Positions 38,309 to 48,149 of a DNA stretch of 64,000 nt are shown piece after piece. The translations under genes were made by a program, and so were the position numbers. Source of the stretch: Anseranas semipalmata. Taxonomy: Eukaryota > Chordata > Aves > Anseriformes > Anseranatidae. The stretch is taken from NCBI GenBank assembly GCA_013399115.1, contig VXAA01001397.1, forward strand, positions 147,721-211,720, read 5' to 3'. Position 1 is the stretch's first letter, and each line of letters begins with the position of its first letter. The notes beneath the pieces were generated by a model. It searched no databases, was not told the origin of the DNA, and saw nothing but the letters and a program-made list of their open reading frames with translations.

Positions 38309-38884
38309 AAAGAAAAATAATAATAATAAAAAAAACTTAACCTTTCTCTTCCATTAACTGAGCTATGTCTCTCTTTTTGAGCAGAGCTGACATTTTACTG
38401 TCCACTGCACTTCTATGCGACACATTACAGACTCAAGCGATTGATGTAGTTCCACAAATGTTCATTGTTATACTCTGAATCTTGTGAACAAAATAAGGTT
38501 TGTTATGCTGGGGTTTGTCCTTAAGGATGTGGGTGTTCTCACTGGGCTCTCCTGTGAGTTTTAAGTAATGGATCTAGTCAGCAGAGGAGCTACTCCTTCT
38601 CAGTAAGTTCATCCTTGTGATTTGAGCAGGAACATCAACAGTAGAGAAATGAGGAGTGTAGCTCCATATTCTTTTTTCTTTTTTTTTTTTTTTCTTTAGG
38701 GTCAGAGGAGCACCTGCTATGATTTAGAGCTGAAAAACTCCATACATTTCACCAGCAATAGGAATGAAAGGATGGTCCAAGGTCAATACATGCTGGCCAC
38801 ACTTTGTCCTGACTCCTGTACTGCCCTTTTTTCTGTACTTTTACAAATGAGAGAAATCCTGCATGAAGAGAAAAAAAAAAAAAA

Positions 38885-38885
38885 N
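38885..38885. other. Single ambiguous base (N) at a poly-A run
   Basis: The N follows a run of about 14 A. It is the same kind of homopolymer-linked assembly mark as at 928 and 23414. Confidence 0.95.
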
Positions 38886-39186
38886 AAGCAGGCTGGGGCC
38901 AGAACAGCTGCTGTAAGGCACAGTGCATGCTGGCTTAGGCAGAAAACTTGCCTCCTTGTACTTTATGCATAGGAGTAGGGAAAGTGGATGGTCCTTTGAA
39001 CAGCAGAAAATAATCTTAACTCTAGCACTTTCCCAAGGAGCAGTGATTCAACCCATGCAGTGTTTTGAAGCTGAGGCTGCCATGCCCTCCTCATTATCTT
39101 TTAGCTGCAGATTGTTTTCCTTTTTTTTTTTTTTTTTAAGTTTAATAATCTTTACTTTTCTACACATTATATGACAATATAACAAT

Positions 39187-39931
39187 AACCCCATGCAACA
39201 CTATAGGCTTGGGGCAGAGTGGCTAGAAGACTGTGAAGAGGAAAGGGACCTGGGAGTGTTGATCGATGCTAGGCTGAACATGAGCCAGCAGTGTGCTCAG
39301 GTAGCCAAGAAGGCCAATGGCATCCTGGCCTGTATTAGAAATAGTGTAGCCAGCAGGAGCGGGGAGGTGATCATCCCCCTGTACTCAGCTTTGGTGAGGC
39401 TGCACCTCGAGTCCTGTGTTCAGTTTTGGGCCCCTCACTACAGGAAGGACATCGAGGCCCTGGAGCATGTCCAGAGAAGGGCAACAAAGCTGGTGAGGAG
39501 TCTGGAGAACAAGTCTTATGAGGAGCGGCTGAGGGAGCTGGGGTTGTTTAGCCTGGAGAAGAGAAGGCTCAGGGGAGACCTCATTGCACTCTACAACTTC
39601 CTGAAGGGAGGTTGTGACGAGGAGGGGGTCAGCCTCTTCTCTCAGATAACTAATGATAGGACCCGAGGAAATGGCCACAAGTTGTGCCTGGGGAGATTTA
39701 GCTTAGATATCAGGAAAAACTTTTTCTCTCAAAGAGTGGTCAGGCACTGGAACGACCTGCCCAGGGAGGTGGTGGAGTCACCGTCCCTCACAGTGTTCAA
39801 GAAGCGCCTGGACAAGGTGCTACAAGATATGATTTAGTAGCTTAGTGGGTAGTATTGGTAATAGGATAACAGTTGGACTAGATGATCTTGTAGGTCCTTT
39901 CCAACCTTGTGTTTCTATGATTCTATGTTTC
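39187..39931 (+). mobile_element. CR1 LINE, well-preserved 5'-truncated 3' copy (plus strand)
   Basis: The copy starts inside ORF2 and runs through the ORF2 stop (39835-39837) and a short 3' UTR. Landmarks there are 'ttggactagatgatctt' and 'aggtcctttccaacctt', followed by a tail with TTCTATGATTCTATG at about 39913-39927. Upstream is a T tract and unique sequence, so the 5' truncation is near 39187. It is the CR1 copy in the window with the least decay in its reading frame and is probably among the youngest insertions. Confidence 0.97.
39193..39837 (+). pseudogene. CR1 ORF2 C-terminal remnant, 214 codons open
   Basis: The frame holds [40 protein letters not shown] and [19 protein letters not shown], and ends at the normal ORF2 stop. 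This is the part after the reverse transcriptase palm. The endonuclease and the catalytic RT motifs were lost at insertion, so it cannot code for a working enzyme. The ATG at 39193 is just the first one in the truncated frame and not a true start. Lack of stops or frameshifts over 645 bp indicates a young age, with no sign of host use. Confidence 0.9.
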
Positions 39932-42026
39932 TAATTAGTTTTTTGTTGGGACCCCTTCAAAAATATTTTGAAGCAAATTTATGTGTGTCCAAATTGCACA
40001 TACAATCTTATGTGTGGCAATCCATGTATTTCAGTCCACATTTCTGCTTATTGGTCTGGCTCAAATAATTCACATTCTGTTTCAGAACAGCTGAAAAACT
40101 ATCTGTGGGTGGCCTAGGCCTTATCCATTCAACCCATCCACAAAAACAAAAGTTCAGGTTTCCACTAAGATATCTAGATGCTTAACTTTTCTCCACAAAG
40201 TTCTGGATTTGGCCTGAATTCACATATGCATGTATGTCAGTCAGTAAAAGAATACTCTCAGTTTGTGAATGGGCTACACCTTTGCTGAATAAAAAGAATG
40301 TGGCATACCTTGGAAATTTTTGTTATTTCTTAATGAGTAACTGGTTTAGATCCACAAGGGACACATTTCATGTTAAAAACAGATTGAGAAAAAATAAAAT
40401 AAAATAGAAATAAGTTCTCTGTATTGGAGAGCAGCTGATGAGTATATTCTGGCTTCATTTTGCAGTGCAGACACAAAGGAATGGATACATACTTGGAAGA
40501 TGACAGAGATCCCTCTGGTGTGGAAGAAAAAGCCATATGGAAAATATTCTTTCTTCATTGCTTTGAATGAAACAACTTTATTTTCTGAAGCAATGGTAAG
40601 TGCTTAGCAGGTTATGAGGACATTTAGGGTGACAAACACATCCATGCAGGGTGTTTTGAACTATATTAAATTGGCTGCAGAAACATATATGAAAATATAG
40701 CCCTTCTGGATGCCACCAAGACTTCCTACATGCCTAGAAAACAAGTGTTTGAATGGGATAGGAAGACAGAAGAAATACCCAAAATCTGAAGGGAATCATC
40801 TTTCTGACCTTTAATAGAGGACTAGATTCAGACTGAAAACTATTACCACAGCCATTCCTGATTTTATCCTTTCTTTTGAAAGAATTACACCGACAATGCT
40901 ATCAGAAGTGTTTACAGGGCTGGGAAGCAGAATATAAACTGGCAAAGAAGGACCTCTGTGGAAGTTATAAGGCTTTGTTTGTACTTCTGTCAGTGATTGT
41001 AAGCTGGGATGTAATTGAGTTGATTGAAACAACTGGAGTAGAGAAAAGAAGTGCTGCATTCAGATAAGAGGAAAAAGACCATTCACCCATGGTGTTGGGT
41101 GTGGTACAAAGGGCCTAGCTTTTGAAAGAAGAACAAAGAGTTAAAGGGCTCCAGAGGGAAATAGGACATGATGCACTTACATGCTTAAATGAAAATTTTT
41201 TAAGTTGCTTTTACTGGAGTCTTCTATTTGAGTGCTGCTCATAGATTTTCAGGAAAAGCAGTGGGCAGCTTCAGTCAGGAGAAAGGAGAATTTGAAAGGA
41301 ACTCAAGAAGATCAGTGATATTATGGAGCTTCATTAGGAGTTCTACAGACATGGAAAATCCAGGGAGGTTGGGACATGAACTGACCAGACTTAAAGGCTA
41401 ATTGACAGCAGACAGGCTGCCACAATTGTTTGAAGGACAATCAAGAATGGTGCCAGATGAAGCTGAATATCTGGTGTTATGGCAAAAGTGAGAGATCACA
41501 GTCAGTTGTGAGTCATCCTTTTATGGGTGCTGATGTAATTAGGTTGATCACCCAGACTTATTGAGCTCTGTTGTTCAGAGTCTGTACACGCTATCTACAA
41601 TATCAACTCAGTTCTTCAGTGAAGCCCTATTATATACTGCAATAAAGTGAGTAGAAACTTATAGTGCTCCCACAGAGCTTCATTTATCACTGTGGTGATG
41701 ATAAGTCTTAATAGGATACAAGTGCAGAATGCCACCCACACAGAATTGTTGCGTTTATACAATTCTACAAGTGACTATGAAATCCAAGAGGGAAAACATC
41801 CATTCAAGTTCCTCTTTGGCTGTTCTGAAGGATATCCCTGCTGTTTCAAGGCAGATTCCATTAAGAAAAAATAATGGTGAGTTCTGCATAGAAAGAGTCT
41901 ACACTACAGAGAGACCACAGCTCTCTATGCCAGAAGTTGGGTTGGATCCACTTGAATTAATCAGGTGCTGATAATCAGGTGAGGAATTGGCTCTGCCTTT
42001 CCATCCCTGCTGTCTCCTCCCTTTTA

Positions 42027-42090
<64 letters not shown>

Positions 42091-43599
42091 CTCCTGTGGA
42101 ACTTCCATCACTTTCTATCACTTTTGTTCTTGTATCATAATGATGGTAAGTGTGTTTACTTCAATTTTTAGGCTTCTCCTCTACTGGCTCTTTAAATGAA
42201 GAGTTTAATCTGCAGAGCAGTTCTATCATCTCTGGCAAAGCAGGGACTACAAATGTATCAGTTAAAGAGTCAAATTAATTCCAACAACAGAAGTCTGAAA
42301 ATGAAATTTCTTGCAAAGAAGTGGCACATACTTCTAACAGTATGAAGACCTGACTGGCTGACATGCTGTATGGTGTCTTGTTAGGAAACTTTCTCTGCAA
42401 TCTTTAGAAAAGGGCTCTGTTACGTCAAGCCCGTGCTACTCATTTCAAATATTGTCTTGTTCTAGTGTTCTGTAAACACATCCACATGCATCCAGCAGTG
42501 CAGGAAAGCCTGAAGAAATAGCTCCAAGTAAATATACTGCAGCCTCTTATTGGTATTAGAGTAGACACTAAGGATCCCAGTGAGTGCCTGGTCCTTTCTG
42601 TCTAATCTACTACTTGCACACAGAATTATTTTCCTAACAGTGTTGCAGCCTTCAGAAACAAAACAGGGATTTTGTGTGAGGCATCACATCTAGAACCCTT
42701 TCAGTGCTCACAAATGGTATCCTTGACATCACTTAAAGATGGAAGGCAAACGACTTATGAGCCTGAAAATTTATATATTTTCTTCCAGTGATGGAAGCAG
42801 TGTGATCAAAGACAACACCTCTCATGCGGACTTCTTTTTTTTTTTTTTCCTATTTTAGACTGTCACAGCTACAAAGAGTGGCACAACTGCAATGTTCATA
42901 AGCATATCTTAGCAAGATATCTTATCATGAAAATGCAAGGAAGAACGGGAGAAAGAGAATTCATATCACATAACCAAGGCGAGCCACCATGGCCCAGGGG
43001 CATATCAAACATATCATCTTGTTCTTTTTAGTAATAGTATGTTATCTTACCACTTTGATAATCGGACTTCATGAAGCACTCCTATGAGCTTTAAATATTG
43101 TTTCTGAAACAAATTAAAGTCTAGCAGTACTGTTCCAGAAAGAGCAGAAAAGACCCAGGTGCTGAAGCTTCAGTAAAACTTAAATGAATACATGTAGAAA
43201 TGTGTATGAATGTATTGTCTCTCAGCAACAAAATACAGACTTGAGCCACAACAGCTTAGAAGTCAGTTAACAGATCTTGCACAGTTTCTGAAAAAAGTCG
43301 TACAGGAGTATAACTACTAAAATAGCTAGAAGTTTTAATGCAAGTCAGATGTTCCACAAACAGACATGCATAACCAGCCACAGACAAAGACAACATGGTT
43401 TACTTGAGAACATCCATGTTAAGAGCAGAGAGAGAAGAGGTCTAGTCACGGTGATGCCATATTTTTGGTCCTAGACAAGCTATTTTGTCTTTCTGTCTCC
43501 TCTGAGTGCTTCCCTCAAATATTCCCAGTTTGGAAAGCTAGTCATAACAGACAGCAAAGGTGTTCTGTCATTCCAGGATTTTCAGATAACATAAGACCT
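39932..43599. other. Unique non-coding sequence
   Basis: No gene or transposon recognised. It includes the (CA)16-A27 compound repeat at 42029-42087 and a T run near 42834-42848. Open frames are at most about 83 codons and unrecognised. Confidence 0.5.
42029..42087 (+). repeat. (CA)16 followed by A27
   Basis: Sixteen perfect CA units (42029-42060) run directly into 27 A (42061-42087). Compound simple repeat; lengths are probably polymorphic and may be imprecise in the assembly. Confidence 0.97.
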
Positions 43600-44035
43600 T
43601 TGCGGTGACCTGATCTCACCTCCTGCAAAATGTGTCACATAGGTGTCTATGATTTTTCCAGCGATCCCATACCCTCTTCTGGGGTTGGAGCACATCCTCT
43701 AGGCATACATCCAACATGCCTACCAAAATTCTTGATGACTCTAACTGGAGACAGGAAGTTACCCTGAATAAATAAAGATTTATCTAGCACAGGCACAGAT
43801 AAGTTGTTCCAATGGTTAAGCACTCTTTCTTAATAATGTAATTAATACTTCTTGTCTGAATCTGTCTAGCTTCACATGTTGTATTTTGTTAAGCTTTTAT
43901 CAACTAGATTAAAGAATCATCTTGTATTAGAAGTCATCTCCTCTTTCACATAACTGGAGCTCAAATAATTTCTCAATCTTTGTATTGAACCATGTGTATC
44001 AGAGTTCCTCCAGCTTTTCATGTAGGCTAATGCAT
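43600..44035 (-). mobile_element. Ancient CR1-like LINE 3' region (minus strand)
   Basis: The plus strand carries, in order, 'gtgacctgatctcacctcctgc', 'gttgttccaatggttaa', 'gtctgaatctgtctagcttca' and 'ctagattaaagaatcat'. I recognise this order as the reverse complement of the 3' part of an old CR1 family widespread in turtles, crocodilians and birds. It is heavily diverged with small gaps and holds no open frame of note. Both ends are approximate. The match is from memory of the family pattern and not from an alignment. Confidence 0.55.
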
Positions 44036-46945
44036 ATGCCACAACTGGAGTTCAGAGATGATATTGGTCTGGCAGTAAGATCTTTTTAAACTGTACATTG
44101 TCCAGGCTGTTCAGTCGCTAATCTTGACTCTGATCTTTAGACACTCTGTCCTAATAATAATGAACAACCTAAGTGAATACAGAGACAACAGTATTATTAC
44201 TCAGACCCAGAGCTGACACCCCCAGGATGTGCAGGGTAGATATGGCTGAGTGAAATATTTGGCACAGAGCTGAGATATATCGGGGTGAGATATCCCACCT
44301 TTGTTCAGAGTCAGAGAGAGTACAGACTGACTTTTTTAAGCCTGTGTGGTCCACGTTATTCATCTTTTTGAGTAGTGTCAAGCTATCCATTTGAGGAGTA
44401 ATATATCAGATAAGTACAGACTATTTGTTATTGGCATGCGCTCAGCTCCCTTTTAAAACGCAGCATACAAATTGTTTCTTTGTTGGAAGCTCTAGATCAT
44501 CTGGAAGTCTTATTTATCTTTAAGAAATACAAGTGGTAAGTGGCCAAGCACCTCCTCTGGGCACTTTGATCTTCTAGCTTTGAATGTAGAGTTTTGAAAA
44601 ATTTGTATAAGACATAGGAACTTGGGATTCTGGAGTAAGTCAGTAAATCAACACATGAAGCAAATATGCACTGAAGTATCCTGAATGACTGTTACCTCAT
44701 TTCACTTCCTGGTATGTCATTCCTTTTTTTTTTTTTTTCCCCATAGCTTGCTGGTAGAAAAAGGATTAGGAGAGGATTCTAAACAGTAGCAGATTTCATA
44801 TTTCTTGCACTACCTGCTGGTTTTGTGCAACTTTAATGTATGGAAGTCTGTAATCCAGAGGTTAGACTAATGCCAAAAGAATGATGGTAGTTTGTTTAGA
44901 TGCAGGAAATAACTTCATTTCTTTGAAGTAAAGCTAACCACAAAATGCACTTTTAAGTAGTGAAGAGTTCTTTTTTTTTTTTTTNNNNNNNNNNNNNNNN
45001 NNNNNNNNNNNNNNGTTCCTGAAATAAATTTTAAGGAATTGTAGTATCTTGTATACTTTCTCTTCCTAAATCGTGGAATTTCAGTAGCTATTGGAGAAGT
45101 TGCTAAGGCAGATTCTGGAGTGATTTGCATTGATCTCAAAGCCTAAAAGCCTCCTCTGTCCAGCTGAAAGCATTTTTGTAGATGCTGAGATATGTCGGTA
45201 GTCACGGCTTAAAGAGAGTAAAAAAAAAAAAGGAGAGCATTTGTGGCTTAACACAAAGATGTAGGCATAGCTGTTCTCTCCAGGAGGAAAGGAACAGTCT
45301 GAGATGCCCTGCATTTCTTCTTGTTCCTCTCAAATGGTAAGAAGTATTTGGCACAACTGTTCACTGCATTGTACCAACTAGTTTATTATGTCTTACTCTG
45401 CAGTGTCTGGACTGCATTTTCAACAACACCTGGCTCTTTAAACCAAGGAAATGTATACAGCTGCCTGGTATACAGCTCCAAGCCATTGTCACTGGAGCAG
45501 TGCACTTCTGTGGGGTCTAAGTTAAGCTGTAAGTAAGCAAAATGGGTGGGTTTTTGTTGGTGGTGGTGGTGTTTTTTGTTTTTTTTTTTTTCGTAGCCTT
45601 CTCTGTAATTGCTGCCTCGCATAAGAATTTCAGCCTGAAGCCAAAGGAAAAATTACTATGTGCTGTGTCTGTCTCTCTGTCTTGAACATCAGTCTGCACT
45701 CTTCTCTCATGACTTTCAGGACCCATTGGCTAATTTCAAACCAACTTCACAAAGAGAGCAGGAAGACTTGCAGATGCAGAGTGCTTAAAAATTTTATGAA
45801 GTTGGACAGCTGAGCGATCAAGTATGATAAATGCTTCATTCAAAGCTTCAGTATGATGATGTACTTCAGTATGAAGTTGTCACAAAAGAGGATCACAGAA
45901 GACAGTTTCCTTACTTAACCCAACTGCAGGAAAAGCCCTAGCTGGAGCCTGCATATTATTAGCCATCAGAAGATCATCTGGGACTTGCAAATCCAAAAGA
46001 AGCAAGATTTCATCAGTACTGTTTAGGAGACGATAATTTGTATTCGTTTGTTTTTGCTTTTGCATCCTCCCCCACCCCCTATAGTCCTCAGATGGAGATG
46101 AGGTATGTATCTTGTGTACAAAGGAGTCAAGCTAGTCCACAGTTTTGGTAAGGATTCAGAAACTCCCTTTTGCTTCTCTAAACCTGTGGGGGGGTGGGGG
46201 AACACATCAGTTTCTTTGCTGAGTAAGTGGTCTTTAAATGAGTTTGTTTAACAAAGTTTAGTGTTTAGTGTGTAGGAAGTATTTACCTCGTTGAAGTATG
46301 TCACTGGCTGTCATTGTCACATGCTCTCAAAGCTTCTTCCAGAATGGGTATAAATCAACACAACCCTACAAAGGTCAGTAGGCGCTTGATGGAGGCACTT
46401 GCATGGCACCAATTGCACCCTTGTTCCCTTTTTCATTCCTGATTGGTAGTACATGGACATAAGATTGCTGGTAAGTAGCTAAGTGACTTTTGTACTATGA
46501 AAGTAATAGAGAAAGCTTGAAGCAGATGGTCACAGGTCAGACAGGTCTTTAGAACAATATGATTTCTGAACATCACATGAGCCCACTCTTCTTTCTTTCT
46601 TCCCTACTGCACATGTTGTAAGAACTGTTCTGAAACAAATATACAGAAAATGTAAAGTAAGCAATAAATTAATACTGTTATATGATCCAGCACACAAGCT
46701 GACATTTTTCCTCTTCACATTCACTAAGATGTAGGCTATTTTCAGAAATTTCTGGGTAGAAATGAATCCATGTGTTCTGAATGCCTCACAGAAAAAATTG
46801 ATTTCCCATGGATTACACTACTCTCCAGAGGCCAAGAAAAACTCAGGCAAGCTCCCGTTAGAAGTTACTTGCAAAACCTCTTTGCAACAGATACCTAATT
46901 TTTGAGACAGTAAATGGATGGTTTTACCACTCATCACTCTGATCA
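44036..46945. other. Unique non-coding sequence with a short gap
   Basis: No gene recognised. It contains a T run near 44724-44737, a 30-N gap (44985-45014), a GGT-rich patch near 45558-45571 followed by poly-T, and a G-rich run at 46187-46200. Some old CR1 sequence may continue a little past 44035. Confidence 0.5.
44985..45014. other. Assembly gap (30 N)
   Basis: Unknown bases directly after a run of 14 T. Another gap placed at a homopolymer. Confidence 0.99.
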
Positions 46946-47020
46946 GGGAAGGGACCTCTGAAGGTCATCTGGTCCAATCCCCCTGTTCAAGCAGGGCCAC
47001 CTACAGCAGGTTGCATCAGG
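46946..47020 (-). mobile_element. CR1 LINE 3' UTR scrap (minus strand)
   Basis: 'Gggacctctgaaggtcatctggtccaat' followed by 'ctgttcaagcagggccacct' is the complement of the CR1 3' UTR and closely resembles the copy at 2788-3010. The octamer tail and everything upstream are missing. About 75 bp remain. Confidence 0.82.
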
Positions 47021-47221
47021 AGGGAAAAAAAGTCTCTGTTTGTGTGCCTCCTGTATGCCTGGTTATGCTAGAACACGGAAGACAAGACAAATAAACTTTG
47101 CTTCAAAAACTGTGTTGAAGTTACAATAGGAAAAATTGATTATTCTGGAGAGAAATATCAGAAAATAGATCAAGTGAAATACTGAGTAGGCTGTGACATT
47201 GGCTCTACGTAATTATGAATC

Positions 47222-47522
47222 ACCAATGAATTATTCTATAAAGAACTGAGGGATATCTCTAGATCAGCTGCCATTGTCCTTATGGGTGACTTCAACTTCC
47301 CAGATGTTAACTAGGAATACCACACAGCCAATTCAAAGAGGTCCAGGAAATTCCTGAAACATGTTGATGATAACTTCTCAGTACAGGTACTAAGAGAGAC
47401 GACTAGGAAAGATGCCCTCCAAGATTTGCTGCTTGTAACCAGAGAGGGTCTCGTGGGTGAAGTGGCAATTGGTGGCTATCTTGGACACAGTGATCATGAA
47501 GTAGTCAAGTTAAAAATCATAA
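47222..47522 (+). mobile_element. CR1 LINE ORF2 endonuclease fragment (plus strand)
   Basis: Reading from 47225 gives one frame of about 98 codons with the end of the CR1 apurinic-type endonuclease domain: ELFYKELRDISRS, VLMGDFNFPDVN, then DNFSVQVLRETTRKDA and GYLGHSDHEVVK. The GDFN and SDH blocks are hallmark endonuclease motifs. One in-frame TAG at 47312-47314 replaces the usual Trp after the GDFN block. The fragment is cut off sharply at about 47522 by a minus-strand CR1 3' end. Endonuclease pieces are uncommon because most CR1 copies are 5'-truncated. Confidence 0.88.
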
Positions 47523-47990
47523 AATCATAGAATATTCTGAGTTGGAAGGGACCCACAAGGATCATCGAGTCTGACTCCTGGCTCTGCACAGGACAACCCA
47601 AAAATCAGACCCTGTGTCTGAGAGCATTGTCCAAACGCTTCTTGAACTCTGTCAGGCTCGGTGCTGTGACCACTGCCCTGGGGAGCCTGTTCCAGTGCCC
47701 GACCACCCTCTCGGTGAAGAACCTCTTCCTGATATCCAACCTGAACCTCCCCTGTCACAACTCCATGCCGTTCCCTCGGGTCCTGTCGCTGACACCAGAG
47801 AGCAGAGATCAGCGCCTGCCCCTCCCTCATGAGGAAGCTGCAGGCCGCCATGAGGCCTCCCCTCAGTCTCCTCTGCTCTGGGCTGAACAAACCAAGTGAT
47901 CCTCACATGTCTTGCCCTCTGGGCCCTTCACCATCTTTGTAGCCCTCCTTTGGGTTCTCTCTAATAGTTTCATGTCTCTAATAGTTTTAT
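47523..47990 (-). mobile_element. CR1 LINE 3' copy, inverted inside a CR1 composite (minus strand)
   Basis: The plus strand starts with the complement of the octamer tail ('aaatcatagaatattctg') and 'agttggaagggacccacaaggatcatcgagt', then the ORF2 C-terminus region. The minus-strand translation is frameshifted. It preserves FSPEQRRLRGGLMAA in one frame and a worn RLDIRK-like region in another. It lies between a plus-strand endonuclease piece and a plus-strand 3' end of the same CR1 type. Confidence 0.93.
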
Positions 47991-48148
47991 GTAGTCACAG
48001 CACTGAGCCTGCTGGAGTTCAAGAAGCATCTGGACAATGCTCTCAGACATACGGTTTGATTTTTGGGTGGTTCTGTGTGGAGCCAAGAGTGGGACTCAAT
48101 GATCCTTGTGGGCCCCTTCCAACTCAGGATGTTGTATGATTCTATGAT
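47525..48148. repeat. Inverted repeat formed by two CR1 3' ends
   Basis: 47525-47673 and 47991-48148 are opposite-strand copies of the same CR1 3' end. By eye they are about 85% alike over roughly 150 bp, with a spacer of about 320 bp. If transcribed, the arms could fold into a long imperfect hairpin. Confidence 0.85.
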
Positions 48149-48149
48149 C
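47991..48149 (+). mobile_element. CR1 LINE 3' end (plus strand)
   Basis: It reads 'gtcacagcactgagcctgctggagttcaagaagcatctggac', then 'atgatccttgtgggccccttccaactcagg', ending in a TATGATTCTATGAT tail. It carries the last codons of ORF2 and the 3' UTR. It may be the displaced 3' end of the element whose endonuclease piece is at 47222-47522, or a separate insertion. Confidence 0.92.

Larger units (their letters stand above)
34629..39186. other. Unique non-coding sequence with simple repeats
   Basis: No host gene recognised. It contains (TTTTG)n at 35660-35695, an AT-rich TTTACATA-like patch at 36530-36590, poly-A near 37049-37066, a T-rich run at 37619-37648, (AAAAT)n at 38253-38308, an N at 38885 after an A run, and poly-T at 39120-39137. 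Open frames are all under 90 codons. Confidence 0.5.

Noticed and set aside
46187..46200. G-quadruplex at a G7-T-G5 run
   Set aside because: Too few separate G runs for a convincing four-run structure.
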